A DNA stretch of 64,000 bases from Bog-532 sp963833835 (GCA_963833835.1 CAWHZI010000010.1:62001-126000); one strand, 5' to 3'. Counted from the stretch's first letter, positions 6,526 through 15,069 are shown. Numbers and translations: made by a program. The notes: generated from the letters alone by a model not told the origin.

Positions 6526-9500
6526 ATGCTCCAGGTGTCTCTGTTCGGGGAACAGGCCATCACTGACGATGGGACGGGCCGGGTCCGGACCCGATCGTCC
6601 CGGACGGCTGCCCTGATCGGCTTCCTGGTCACGCACTCCGGATCGCCTCAGGCCCGGCAGCGTATCGCCGGGTTGTTCTGGCCGGACTCGACCGAAGCAC
6701 AGGCGCTGACCAACCTCCGCCGTGAACTGCATCAGCTGCGCCAGGTCCTGGGTGACGAGCCTTCCCTCCTGGTGACCTCCAGGGACCTGTGCTGGCAGGA
6801 CACCCCGACGTGCCGCGTCGACGTGCGCACCTTTGACGTTGAGCGCCAGGCTGCCCAGGCTGCGGGCCGCAGCGAACAGCAGGTCCTCACGCACGCGGCC
6901 AGGGCGGTCGCCCAGTACAAGGGCGACTTCCTGCCTGGCGCTTACGACGACTGGCTGCTTGAGGCCCGGGCTGAGCTCGAGCGCCAGTGTGTGGAGCTGT
7001 GCGACCTGCTGGGCCAGGCCCAGGCCGCCACCGGTGACCTGGCCGGAGCCGTGCAGTCGGCCCGGCGGCGGATAACGCTGCAGCCGCTGGAGGAGACCGG
7101 TTACCGGACCCTGATGCGGCTGCAGGCCGACCTCGGCGACCGGGCCGGCGCACTGAGCACCTACCACCACTGCGCCTCGGTGCTGGAACGCGAGCTTGGC
7201 GTCACCCCGGACCCGGCCACCCGCCAGGCCGTCGCGGGCTTGCTGGCCCGCAGCGAGCCGGCATCTGCTGGTGGCCAGGGGGCGGAACTGGCAACCGGCC
7301 GCCCCGGCCGGGCCGCGGGGCAGCTCGTCGGCCGGTCCCGGGAACTGAGTCTGCTGAAGGGCCTGTGGCAGGCAACTGCGGCCGGCCACCCGGCGCTGGC
7401 GCTGGTCCGCGGCGACGCCGGGGTGGGGAAGACCAGGCTGATCGCGGAGGTCGCCGGGATGGCGCGGGTGCAGGGCGCCGTGGTGGCCAGCACCCAGTGC
7501 TTCGGGACGTCGGGGCGGCTGGCCATGGCCCCGGTGGCGGACTGGCTGCGGAACCCGGCGGTCCAGGCGGCGGCCGGGGAACTGGACCCGGCCTGGCGCA
7601 CCGAAGTCGACCGGCTGGTGCCAGCCAAGGGTCACGAGAACCCCGCGGCCGGGTCCGGGGTCATGGCCGATGCCTGGCAGCACCATCGCTTCTTCGAAGG
7701 TCTCGCCTGGGCGCTGCTCAGCGCGGACCGCCCGCTGCTGCTGGTCCTGGAAAACCTCCAGTGGTGCGACCAGGAGACGCTGGCCTTCATCACCTTCTGC
7801 CTCGGTCTGGACTCCGCCGCCCAGATCCTGGTGATCGGGTCGCTGCGTGACGACAGCCCCGACGAGGATCACGAACTGGCGGGCTGGATCACGCGGATGC
7901 GGGCCTCCGGGCTGCTGACGGAGCTGTCCCTGAGCCCGCTGGAGTCCGCCGATACGGCCCGGCTGGCCGAGGCGATCTCTGGCCGTCCTCTGCCGGAGGC
8001 CGACGTGCAATTGTTGCAGGCGACCACCGGTGGCTTCCCGCTGTACGTCACCGAGGCGGTGCGCGACGGCGTCGACCAGGGCGCTGCGCCGCTGCCCGGC
8101 GGCGACCTCGCGGCCGTGCTGCGCAGCCGCCTCAGCCACCCGAGCACCGCCGTGCAGGAGGTGACCGACCTCGCGGCCGCGGTGGGCACCAACTTCACCC
8201 TCGACCTGCTGACCGAGGCCAGCGACCTGGACGCCGACGTCGTGGTGGAGGCGGTCGACGAGTTGTGGCGGCGGCGGATCGTGCGGGAGTTCGGCGACGG
8301 TTACGACTTCTCCCACGACCTGCTGCGCGAGACCGCCTACGCGCAGATCAGCCCGCCGAAACGCTGGCTGCTGCACCGCCGCGTCGCCCAGGGGCTGGAG
8401 CTGCTGCACGCCGACGAGGCTGACGCCGTGTCCGCCCAGCTGGCGGACCAGTACGCCCGGGGCGGCCGGCCGGGACGGGCCGTGTCGTACTACCGGCGCG
8501 CCGCCGACATCGCCGCGGACCGGTTCGCGCACGCCGAGTCGATCCGGCTGCACCGCCGGGCGCTGTCGGTCGTGCTGGCGCAGCCGCCGGGCCGGGACCG
8601 CGATTCCCGCGAGCTCGAGCTGCTGGAAGCCATGGCGCCGCCACTGAACGCCAGATTCGGCTACGCCTCCCCCGACCTGGAGCAGGCGCTGGAACGGGCC
8701 GTCGCCCTGGCGGAGTCGCTGGGCCGCAAGAACTCGACCCTGACGGCCATGGCGGCGCTCTCGGCGACGCGATTCGTCCAGGGGCGCATCGCCGACGGGT
8801 ATCAGATAGCCACCCGCACCCTGGCCCTGGCCGGCCCGGACTCCGAGCAGAGTGGCCCCGCCCGCTTCGTCGTGGGGTGCTCCGGCGTCAGTCTCGGCAA
8901 GCCGGCTGAGGCAGTGCGGCACTTCGAGTTCGCGGCCGGGCTGGCCAGCGGGACCGTGCCCATGAGCACGGGCCAGCGGCCCGACGTGCACGCGATGGCG
9001 TATGCCGCACATGCCCACTGGCTACTCGGCCATGACGAGGAAGCCCTGTCCAGCTGTCACCGTGCCCTGGCCCTGACCCGGTCCATCGATCATCCGTACA
9101 TGCTGGCGATAGCCCTGGCCTACGGGAGCATGCTGCACCAGATGCGCGGTGACCTGCCCGCGCTCCAGGAGACTCTGGCCGAGCTGCGGGAGCTGTGCGA
9201 GCGGTACGGGTTCGCCTACTACCGGGAGTGGGGGCTGATCCTGGACGGCTGGTCCCGCGGAGGCGAACCCGGCCTGCAACTCGTCCGCCTCGGCATCGAC
9301 AACCTCAAGGCGTCTGGTTCGCTGACCCGCATGCCCTACTGGCTGTCGTTGCTCGCCGACCTCCAGGCCCGCAGCGCCCGGGCCGATGCCGCCCGGGCCA
9401 CGCTTGACGCGGCGCTCGCCACGGGGCGGGTCCACGACGATCTGTGGTGGCTGCCCGAGGTGATGCGGATGCGCGCCTGCTACGACGAGCGGGACGCCGC

Positions 9501-9597
9501 CACCGCACGGCTGCGCTCAGCCGTTCAGCTGGCCACTGCCCACGGGAGCATCGCGCTGGTCCAGCGCTGCGAGCGGGACCTGGCCGGGCGCAGCTGA
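6526..9597 (+). CDS. BTAD-domain regulator with AAA ATPase and TPR domains (AfsR/SARP-like)
   Basis: 1023 residues. An OmpR-type winged helix at 1-95 (LQVSLFGEQA; TNLRRELHQLRQVL) and a BTAD at ~100-240 (YKGDFLPGAYDDWLLEARAE, then LERELGVTPDPATRQAV) give the SARP module. An AAA/NACHT-like ATPase follows, with Walker A GDAGVGKTRL (~residues 296-305) and Walker B region LLLVLENLQWCD (~404-415), where the usual DD is EN. A long helical repeat region completes it. AGGAGG lies 10 bases before the ATG. SARPs activate by binding direct repeats next to -35 elements; exactly such repeats precede the next gene. Confidence 0.9.
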   Translation: MLQVSLFGEQAITDDGTGRVRTRSSRTAALIGFLVTHSGSPQARQRIAGLFWPDSTEAQALTNLRRELHQLRQVLGDEPSLLVTSRDLCWQDTPTCRVDVRTFDVERQAAQAAGRSEQQVLTHAARAVAQYKGDFLPGAYDDWLLEARAELERQCVELCDLLGQAQAATGDLAGAVQSARRRITLQPLEETGYRTLMRLQADLGDRAGALSTYHHCASVLERELGVTPDPATRQAVAGLLARSEPASAGGQGAELATGRPGRAAGQLVGRSRELSLLKGLWQATAAGHPALALVRGDAGVGKTRLIAEVAGMARVQGAVVASTQCFGTSGRLAMAPVADWLRNPAVQAAAGELDPAWRTEVDRLVPAKGHENPAAGSGVMADAWQHHRFFEGLAWALLSADRPLLLVLENLQWCDQETLAFITFCLGLDSAAQILVIGSLRDDSPDEDHELAGWITRMRASGLLTELSLSPLESADTARLAEAISGRPLPEADVQLLQATTGGFPLYVTEAVRDGVDQGAAPLPGGDLAAVLRSRLSHPSTAVQEVTDLAAAVGTNFTLDLLTEASDLDADVVVEAVDELWRRRIVREFGDGYDFSHDLLRETAYAQISPPKRWLLHRRVAQGLELLHADEADAVSAQLADQYARGGRPGRAVSYYRRAADIAADRFAHAESIRLHRRALSVVLAQPPGRDRDSRELELLEAMAPPLNARFGYASPDLEQALERAVALAESLGRKNSTLTAMAALSATRFVQGRIADGYQIATRTLALAGPDSEQSGPARFVVGCSGVSLGKPAEAVRHFEFAAGLASGTVPMSTGQRPDVHAMAYAAHAHWLLGHDEEALSSCHRALALTRSIDHPYMLAIALAYGSMLHQMRGDLPALQETLAELRELCERYGFAYYREWGLILDGWSRGGEPGLQLVRLGIDNLKASGSLTRMPYWLSLLADLQARSARADAARATLDAALATGRVHDDLWWLPEVMRMRACYDERDAATARLRSAVQLATAHGSIALVQRCERDLAGRS

Positions 9598-9636
9598 CCG
9601 TAATAAATCAGCGTTCGGCCGCGTAGCCGGCCGTTG

Positions 9637-9679
9637 CGAACGGCACCGAACGCTGGGCGAACGGTCCGGGTCCTAGCTT
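9637..9679 (+). promoter_or_regulatory. SARP-like direct repeats and -10 upstream of FAD oxidase
   Basis: CGAACG occurs three times on one strand at 9637, 9647 and 9658 (spacing 10 and 11 bases). TAGCTT (TANNNT) begins at 9674. SARP/BTAD regulators bind heptamer direct repeats at about 11-base period ending roughly 8 bases before the -10. A BTAD regulator is encoded just upstream. The same stretch can also fold: AGCGTTCGG (9610-9618) pairs with CCGAACGCT (9646-9654). Confidence 0.55.
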
Positions 9680-9723
9680 CGTGATGCCCTGACCGTCAGG
9701 GTCGCGAATCCGAAAGGGATCCC

Positions 9724-11157
9724 ATGAGTACCGCTACGGCCGGACTGGCCACCGAGGACTATCAGCAGCTGGGTGCCGCTCTGCACGGCGACCTCATCGC
9801 ACCGGGAGATCCCGGCTACGACGAGGCCCGCGCCGTCTACAACGCCATGATCGACAAGCACCCGGCGGTCATTGCCCGCTGCCGGGACGCCGCCGACGTC
9901 ATCACCTGCGTGCGATTCGCCCGCGAGCACGGGGCCGAGGTCGCCGTCCGGGGCGGCGGCCACAATGCGGCGGGTCTTGGCGTGGGCGACGGCGCCCTGG
10001 TCATCGACATGTCGCTGATGCGGAGCACCACCGTCAATCCAGACGACCACACAGTCCGGGCTGACGCCGGGTGCACCTGGTCCGACGTGGACCACGCGAC
10101 CGTCGCGTTCGGTATGGCCACCCCGTCCGGCTTCATCGCTTCCACCGGCGTCGCCGGGCTCACCCTCGGCGGTGGCATCGGCTATCTGTCCCGCCGCTTC
10201 GGCCTCACGGTCGACAATCTGCTCGCCGCGGACGTGGTCCTGGCCGACGGCACCTTCGTGACCGCCAGTGAGAGCTCGCACAGCGACCTGTTCTGGGCCC
10301 TGCGCGGTGGCGGCGGGAACTTCGGCGTCGTGACCTCGTTCACGTTCCGCTGCCATGACATCGGCGAGCACGGCACGGTGATCGGCGGCCCCGTCTTCTA
10401 TGACTTCGCCGACACGGCCGAGGTGATGCGCTGGTACCGGGAGCTGATCCCGTCGCTGCCGGAGGAGCTGAGCGGCTGGATCGCGCTGCTCACCATCCCC
10501 CCGGTGGCACCGTTCCCGGAGGCCTTGTGGGGCCGGAAGGCGTGCGGCATCGTCTGGTGCTACACCGGCCCGCACGACCGGGCCGATGCGGTGCTGGAGC
10601 CGGTGCGGAGTTACGGGTCGCCGCTCCTGGTGGGGATTGCGCCCATGCCGTTCACCATGCTGCAGAGCGCGTTCGACGGCCTGTACCCGGCGGGCCTGCA
10701 GTGGTACTGGCGGGCGGACTTCTTCAATGAGATTTCCGACGCGGGCATCGAGGTCCACCTCAAGTACGGGGAGCGGCTGCCCACCGGCCACTCCACCATG
10801 CACCTGTACCCCATCGACGGTGCCGCCAGCCGGGTGGCGCAGGGCGACACCGCCTTCGCCTACCGGGACGGCGGCTGGGCCGGCGTCATCGTCGGCGTGG
10901 ACCCGGACCCTGCGAACGCGCCCCGCATCTCACAGTGGACCCGGGACTACTGGGAAGAACTGCACCCCACCTCGGCCGGCGGCGCCTACGTCAACTTCCT
11001 GATGGACGAGGGCCAGGACCGGGTCAAGGCCTCCTACCGCGGCAACTACGACCGTCTGGCCCAGGTCAAGCGCCGCTATGACCCGGACAACTTCTTCCAC
11101 ATCAACCAGAACATCAAGCCTGTCAGCGACGGTGCCCCGGCTCAGTCGTCCAGCTGA
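9724..11157 (+). CDS. FAD-binding oxidoreductase, BBE/6-hydroxynicotine-oxidase type
   Basis: 477 residues. An FAD_binding_4 domain holds RGGGHNAAGLGVGDGALVID, whose histidine is the expected 8-alpha FAD attachment site. A substrate domain follows, and a BBE segment ends it (YRGNYDRLAQVKRRYDPDNF). The second attachment cysteine of bicovalent BBE enzymes appears absent (GVAGLTLGGG), so a single covalent link as in 6-hydroxy-D-nicotine oxidase is likely. Such enzymes oxidise alcohols, amines or polyketide/sugar intermediates with O2. GAAAGGGA precedes the ATG. Regulation by the adjacent BTAD protein is suggested by the repeats upstream. No signal peptide is seen. Confidence 0.9.
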   Translation: MSTATAGLATEDYQQLGAALHGDLIAPGDPGYDEARAVYNAMIDKHPAVIARCRDAADVITCVRFAREHGAEVAVRGGGHNAAGLGVGDGALVIDMSLMRSTTVNPDDHTVRADAGCTWSDVDHATVAFGMATPSGFIASTGVAGLTLGGGIGYLSRRFGLTVDNLLAADVVLADGTFVTASESSHSDLFWALRGGGGNFGVVTSFTFRCHDIGEHGTVIGGPVFYDFADTAEVMRWYRELIPSLPEELSGWIALLTIPPVAPFPEALWGRKACGIVWCYTGPHDRADAVLEPVRSYGSPLLVGIAPMPFTMLQSAFDGLYPAGLQWYWRADFFNEISDAGIEVHLKYGERLPTGHSTMHLYPIDGAASRVAQGDTAFAYRDGGWAGVIVGVDPDPANAPRISQWTRDYWEELHPTSAGGAYVNFLMDEGQDRVKASYRGNYDRLAQVKRRYDPDNFFHINQNIKPVSDGAPAQSSS

Positions 11158-11163
11158 GGACAG

Positions 11164-11187
11164 CCCGGGCCTTCGGTCAGGCCCGGG
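11164..11187. terminator. Bidirectional hairpin terminator
   Basis: CCCGGGCC (11164-11171) and GGCCCGGG (11180-11187) form an 8-base-pair stem with an 8-base loop between two convergent genes. It overlaps the stop codon of the SnoaL gene (11177-11179). Confidence 0.7.
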
Positions 11188-11581
11188 TGATGTCCCGGCC
11201 CGGCATCGGCTCGGCCAGCGCGGCTCGCCAGGCGGGCGACCCGAACGGGTCGGAGAAGTACTGCGTCTCGTGCGCTACCTGCTGGTCGGCGAATTCCATG
11301 ATGCTCACGGAGTAGGAAGGCGCGCCGTCGTAGGTGATGATGCACTCGCTCACCCACAGGTTCCCGTGACCGGTGATCCGCAGCACGGTGAAGTGGCGGC
11401 TGGCCGGGTGCCCGCCGCGCTGGGCCGAGATCGTCGCGCGGCCGCGGAACCGTTCTCCCGACTGGGGATAGTCGAGGATGCCGTCGGTGGCGTAGATGGC
11501 GTGCTCGGTTTCGTTGTCCCCGCGTTCGGAGGCCTGCCAGTGTTCCTCGATCGCGGCCCTGGTCCGGGTGTCAGGATCCAT
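11177..11581 (-). CDS. SnoaL/NTF2-like protein
   Basis: A 134-residue single-domain NTF2-like protein (AIEEHWQASERGDNETEHAI, then LDYPQSGERFRGRATI). This small barrel fold binds hydrophobic ligands and includes polyketide cyclases, isomerases and many uncharacterised proteins. GAAGGGCAAGGCG precedes the ATG. It lies 23 bases downstream of the MarR gene on the same strand and is probably in the same transcript. The substrate is unknown. Confidence 0.85.
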   Translation of the reverse strand: MDPDTRTRAAIEEHWQASERGDNETEHAIYATDGILDYPQSGERFRGRATISAQRGGHPASRHFTVLRITGHGNLWVSECIITYDGAPSYSVSIMEFADQQVAHETQYFSDPFGSPAWRAALAEPMPGRDITRA

Positions 11582-11604
11582 CGCCTTGCCCTTCTTCGGA
11601 CGCG

Positions 11605-12081
11605 CTATTTACCCGCGCGCTGTTGGCTGGCGCGCTGTTCGCCGGTGCGCTGGCGCCGCGCGATGAGTTCGTTCTCGATACGGCGCAGGGCCGCGTTGAC
11701 GACGTCGATCGTCTCGGGGTCGTCCACGGTCCCCTCGAGCGTCCGGCTCCAGGTCTCGCGCAGGTTCTGCAGGTTCTCCTGCGCCCGTCCGGTGGGGTAG
11801 AGCTGCACGCCCCGGGCGTCGCGGGTATCGACATCGCGGCGCACGAGCCCCTTTTCCTCCAGGCCGTGCAGCGCCCGGCTGAAGTTGCTGGAGGGGAGCA
11901 GCGTCGCCTCCGACGCCGCCCTCGCGGAGGTGCCCGGATTCCGGTCGATGAAGCGCATGACGGCGCTCTCGACCGGGGTGCACCAGTCGGGTGAGTAGCC
12001 GGGCGAAGCGCGGATCTGCCGTCCGACCGCGAGGATCAGGTCCGCGAGGTCGAAGAGGCGGTCGGCCTCGTCATCGTTCAC
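11605..12081 (-). CDS. MarR-family transcriptional regulator
   Basis: 158 residues. A MarR winged helix (TPVESAVMRFIDRNPGTSAR, then SNFSRALHGLEEKGLVRRD, and the wing DTRDARGVQLYPTGRA) is flanked by helices for dimerisation. It probably controls its own operon with the SnoaL gene. Two short palindromes built on TATC/GATA lie 20-52 bases upstream of its start. The effector is not predictable. Confidence 0.9.
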   Translation of the reverse strand: MNDDEADRLFDLADLILAVGRQIRASPGYSPDWCTPVESAVMRFIDRNPGTSARAASEATLLPSSNFSRALHGLEEKGLVRRDVDTRDARGVQLYPTGRAQENLQNLRETWSRTLEGTVDDPETIDVVNAALRRIENELIARRQRTGEQRASQQRAGK

Positions 12082-12100
12082 GCACCGAGCATATCTTTGC

Positions 12101-12133
12101 TATCGAGAGATAGGTGTCTCATGATAGCTATCA
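12101..12133. promoter_or_regulatory. Likely MarR operator palindromes
   Basis: TATCGAGAGATA (12101-12112; TATC/GATA arms) and the perfect 12-base palindrome TGATAGCTATCA (12122-12133) lie just upstream of the marR start. They are spaced 21 bases apart, about two helical turns. Confidence 0.7.
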
Positions 12134-12240
12134 AATGACAGTCATCGAACGATGGGAGAAGCGGGCTGACGGTCGTTGCTGGTCGGGAACCAGGCCCGGC
12201 GGCTTGCCCTATGTGTGGCCTATGTGCCAGAGTCCCCCGG

Positions 12241-12276
12241 AAGTAAACAGTGTCCGAAAAGTAAACAGCGTCGATA
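12241..12276 (+). repeat. 18-base direct repeat upstream of phosphatase
   Basis: AAGTAAACAGTGTCCGAA (12241-12258) and AAGTAAACAGCGTCGATA (12259-12276) share 14 of the first 15 bases and lie 19 bases before the phosphatase GTG. They do not look like the 11-base PHO-box repeat of Streptomyces. They may be a promoter-proximal activator site. Confidence 0.6.
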
Positions 12277-12294
12277 CATGTCAGGAGGCCTGCC

Positions 12295-13182
12295 GTGACC
12301 ACACCACCCAGCGAGAGCCCAGCCCGGGAGCGTAGCCGCTTCAGCCGTTCACTGCCGGTGATTGCTGGGTCCGTGATCGCCGCGGCCGGTCTGGCCTTTG
12401 GGTCGCTGAGCGTGGCCGGTGCCTCGACCGGGCACCAGCCGCCGTCCATTGATCAGCAGGCCGCGAAGGTCAAGGCGCAGGACGCTTACACGCCGGTGAA
12501 CGGCAACACCGAGATGAACGTCAACGTGCTGGAAGACCAGATCGAGCACTACTACGGCTCGGCCAGCGCCACCTTCCCGGTCGTCGGCCAGGTCACCATC
12601 CCGTCCAGCACCAGCAACTACGCCAAGCAGATGAAGCAGATCGTGGCCAACGCCGAGTCCTACCTGGCCTGGGCCGCCCACCGCCCGCACGGCCACGGCA
12701 AGCCCGCGGTGGTGTTCGACATCGACGACACGCTGCTCAACACCTACGACTACACGCTGGCCGAGCAGTTCGGCTTCACCTCGGCCTCCAACGCGATCTG
12801 GATCAACGCCGCGGCGTTTCCGGCGGTGTTCTACATGCCCCAGCTGGTCAGCTACGCCTCCAGCCATGGCTACGCGGTCTTCTACATCACCGGCCGCCCG
12901 CAGTCCCAGACCGCGGCCACGATCAAGGACCTGACCAGCGCGGGCTACGCGGCACCGCCGGCCGGGCACCTGTTCCTCAAGCCGTCCACGCCGCCGTCCT
13001 ACCTGCACTGTGCCGCCGCGCCGACCTGCACCACCATCGAGTACAAGTCCGGCACCCGCAAGTACATCTCCAGCCAGGGCTACTCGATCGTGGCCGACTT
13101 CGGCGACCAGTACAGCGACCTGCTCGGCGGCGACGCCGGCCACCAGGTCAAGCTGCCCAACCCCATGTACTACCTCCCCTGA
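12295..13182 (+). CDS. Secreted HAD-superfamily class B-type acid phosphatase
   Basis: 295 residues. An N-terminal signal sequence (SRSLPVIAGSVIAAAGLAFG, cleaved near AGASTG) precedes a HAD subfamily IIIB domain. Motif I is VVFDIDDTLLNT (nucleophile and acid aspartates). Motif II is FYITGR, motif III the lysine of SGTRKYI, and motif IV ADFGDQYSDL. It should hydrolyse phosphomonoesters outside the membrane, possibly for phosphate scavenging. The start is GTG with AGGAGG seven bases upstream. An 18-base direct repeat precedes it, and a strong hairpin follows. Confidence 0.9.
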   Translation: MTTPPSESPARERSRFSRSLPVIAGSVIAAAGLAFGSLSVAGASTGHQPPSIDQQAAKVKAQDAYTPVNGNTEMNVNVLEDQIEHYYGSASATFPVVGQVTIPSSTSNYAKQMKQIVANAESYLAWAAHRPHGHGKPAVVFDIDDTLLNTYDYTLAEQFGFTSASNAIWINAAAFPAVFYMPQLVSYASSHGYAVFYITGRPQSQTAATIKDLTSAGYAAPPAGHLFLKPSTPPSYLHCAAAPTCTTIEYKSGTRKYISSQGYSIVADFGDQYSDLLGGDAGHQVKLPNPMYYLP

Positions 13183-13194
13183 CGACCATGCGGA

Positions 13195-13228
13195 GGGTGC
13201 GGCCCGGCCAACCGGCCGGACCGCACCC
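13195..13228. terminator. Hairpin terminator between phosphatase and doc
   Basis: Bases 13195-13209 pair with 13214-13228 (15 positions, one C-A mismatch) around a 4-base AACC loop, between two convergent genes. It is suited to stop transcription from both sides. Confidence 0.75.
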
Positions 13229-13248
13229 GGCTCGTCTAGCTGGCGCGT

Positions 13249-13635
13249 TCACCGGCGGGGCCAGGCCTGGGTCGCCGTGCTCAGCCTGGCCGCTATGTCC
13301 TCCACCGAGTCGAGCTGGCCCGCAGCTACGGCCATGACGAGCTGGTAGGCCTCGTCATTGGTCAGGATCAGGCGCCGCCCGTTGACGCCATAGAAGGCGA
13401 TGACCGCGGCCAGGGCGAGCCGCTTGTTGCCATCGATCAGGGCATGGTTGCGGGCCAGCGAGTGCAGCAGAGCCGCGGCTTTGGCATCCAGCCCCTGATA
13501 TGCCTCGTCACCGAATGCCGTGGCCCGAGGACGTGCCGCGGCGGACTCCAGCAAGCCGTAATCGCGAACGTCTGGGTCGGTGCCGATGGCGCGTCTGGCC
13601 ACGTACAGCAGTTCCGCAGACGTCAGGTAGATCAC
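13249..13635 (-). CDS. doc: Doc/Fic-fold toxin of a toxin-antitoxin pair
   Basis: 128 residues, start MIYLTSAEL. The Fic core motif is HALIDGNKRLA, matching the Doc variant HxFx(D/N)xNKR rather than the AMPylating HPFxxGNGR. Characterised Doc proteins phosphorylate EF-Tu and block translation. Length and motif are typical. The start codon overlaps the antitoxin stop (ATGA at 13632-13635), so the two are translationally coupled. The phenylalanine usually found after the histidine is leucine here. Expected to be active, but this is by family. Confidence 0.9.
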   Translation of the reverse strand: MIYLTSAELLYVARRAIGTDPDVRDYGLLESAAARPRATAFGDEAYQGLDAKAAALLHSLARNHALIDGNKRLALAAVIAFYGVNGRRLILTNDEAYQLVMAVAAGQLDSVEDIAARLSTATQAWPRR

Positions 13636-13844
13636 TGCCCGAGCCGCTCCAGGGCTTCGGCGTAGCGGGGCAGTTCCTCATCCAGAACCCGGTCCAGCAG
13701 GTCGGCGCGGCTGTGGCCCTCCACGTACTCCCGGATAGCCTGGCGAACCACCTCTTGCATCGGGCGATGCTCCAGCTCAGCACGCCGCCGCAACACCTCG
13801 GTCTCGGCATCGGTCAACCGCAACGTCATCGCCATACTCACCAT
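13632..13844 (-). CDS. Antitoxin, ribbon-helix-helix type
   Basis: A small protein of up to 70 residues, starting at 13844; ATGs at 13835 or 13829 are alternatives. MTLRLTDAETEVLRRRAELE, then EVVRQAIREYVEGHS is a ribbon-helix-helix DNA-binding segment; the tail (DRVLDEELPRYAEALERLGQ) is the likely toxin-binding helix. It neutralises the Doc protein and should repress the operon through the palindrome that abuts its start. Confidence 0.85.
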   Translation of the reverse strand: MVSMAMTLRLTDAETEVLRRRAELEHRPMQEVVRQAIREYVEGHSRADLLDRVLDEELPRYAEALERLGQ

Positions 13845-13863
13845 GGTATCAACTCTGATACCA
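13844..13863. promoter_or_regulatory. Toxin-antitoxin operator
   Basis: TGGTATCA (13844-13851) and TGATACCA (13856-13863) are perfect 8-base arms around a 4-base spacer. The palindrome includes the first possible antitoxin start base, so the operator overlaps the translation start. This fits autorepression and a leaderless transcript. Confidence 0.8.
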
Positions 13864-13911
13864 GAGCCCTTCCTTCTCTATGCCGGGAGGACGCATCGGC
13901 CACCCTGATGG

Positions 13912-15069
13912 TCAGCGCTCCGGGGTGACCGGGGGCAGCGGAGACTGCCCGGCGGCCATGCCGGCGGTCCAGCGGTCTTCGACCTTGCCGGCCCGCCAGT
14001 AGATGAGGGCGGCCACCCAGACCAGGACGAACATCGCGGCGATGCAGAACCCGGCCACGTTGATGTTGAAGTTGGCCATCAGGTTCCAGAACGCGCCGTG
14101 CAGGTGGACCTCGCTGGTCAAGATGCCGAGGATCTCGATCGTGCCGATGATGAACGCGGCGCCGATGGACAGGCCGGTGATGACCAGGTTGTAGTAGACC
14201 TTGCGGACGGGGCGGGCGAAGGCCCAGCCGTAGGCGAAGTTCATGAACGCCCCGTCCAGCGTGTCGAACAGCATCATGCCGCCGGAGAACAGGAACGGCA
14301 AGGCCAGCACCGCGAAGTAGGGCAGCCCCTGGATGGCGGCGTAGGCGGTGGCGGCCAGCAGCACCACCTCGGTGGCGGTGTCGAAGCCGATCCCGAACAC
14401 CAGGCCGACGAAGTACAGCTGCCAGGTGTGGTTGATGGAGCGCATGAAGCGGCCGAAGAACCGGTACATCAGCCCGCGGGCCTGCAACTGAGCTTCGAGC
14501 TGCTCTTCGTTGTAGGTGCCGTTGCGCATCTCGCGGAACACCTTGAAGATCCCGGCCAGCACGATCAGGTTCAGCACGGCGATCAGATAGAGGAACCCGG
14601 CCGACAGCAGGGTGCCGATCGCGCCGCCGGCCGTCTCGTAGGCCGAGTTCGGGTTGACCACGGCGCCGAACACGGCCCGGGCCGCGAACGTGATCCCGAC
14701 GCCCACCGCCACGACGACGGTGGAGTGGCCGAAGGAGAAGAAGAACCCGGTGCCCAGCGGGCGTTTCCCGTCGGCCATCAGCTTGCGGGTGGTGTTGTCG
14801 ATGCAGGAGATGTGGTCCGCGTCGAAGGCGTGCCGGAACCCCAGGAACCAGGCCGTGATGGCCACCCCGAGCCCGACGCCAAGCCCCCGGCTGCCGCCCT
14901 CGCCCCGGTAGTCGAAGTGGTGCGGCATCACGTACAGGATGTAGATGCCCCAGCCCACGATGTTCAGAGCCACGATGAAGACGAGCATCAAGCTGAGGCG
15001 GCCCCACTCGCGCGCCGCCAGCGCCGTGCGGATGACGTGCAGGCGCGACCTGACAGCCGAGTCTGGCAT
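13912..15069 (-). CDS. NiCoT-family nickel/cobalt permease
   Basis: 385 residues, with eight predicted membrane segments. The TM2 signature LGFRHAFDADHISCIDNTTR is the metal-selectivity motif of NiCoT transporters, and FFFSFGHSTVVV and GIGFDTATEV are further family motifs. It imports Co2+ and/or Ni2+ with high affinity. ATG at 15069 (MPDSAVRSR) is chosen because GAAGGGCGG lies upstream; an in-frame start at 15132 would fall inside the leader RNA. A cobalamin riboswitch on the same strand upstream argues that cobalt is the physiological substrate. Confidence 0.92.
   Translation of the reverse strand: MPDSAVRSRLHVIRTALAAREWGRLSLMLVFIVALNIVGWGIYILYVMPHHFDYRGEGGSRGLGVGLGVAITAWFLGFRHAFDADHISCIDNTTRKLMADGKRPLGTGFFFSFGHSTVVVAVGVGITFAARAVFGAVVNPNSAYETAGGAIGTLLSAGFLYLIAVLNLIVLAGIFKVFREMRNGTYNEEQLEAQLQARGLMYRFFGRFMRSINHTWQLYFVGLVFGIGFDTATEVVLLAATAYAAIQGLPYFAVLALPFLFSGGMMLFDTLDGAFMNFAYGWAFARPVRKVYYNLVITGLSIGAAFIIGTIEILGILTSEVHLHGAFWNLMANFNINVAGFCIAAMFVLVWVAALIYWRAGKVEDRWTAGMAAGQSPLPPVTPER

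Noticed and set aside
6508..9018. 836-codon minus-strand frame opposite the BTAD regulator
   Set aside because: Low-complexity Gly/Gln/Arg translation; the plus strand has all recognised domains.
12114..12335. 73-codon frame in the marR-phosphatase gap
   Set aside because: It starts inside the MarR operator, overlaps the phosphatase in another frame and has no family features.
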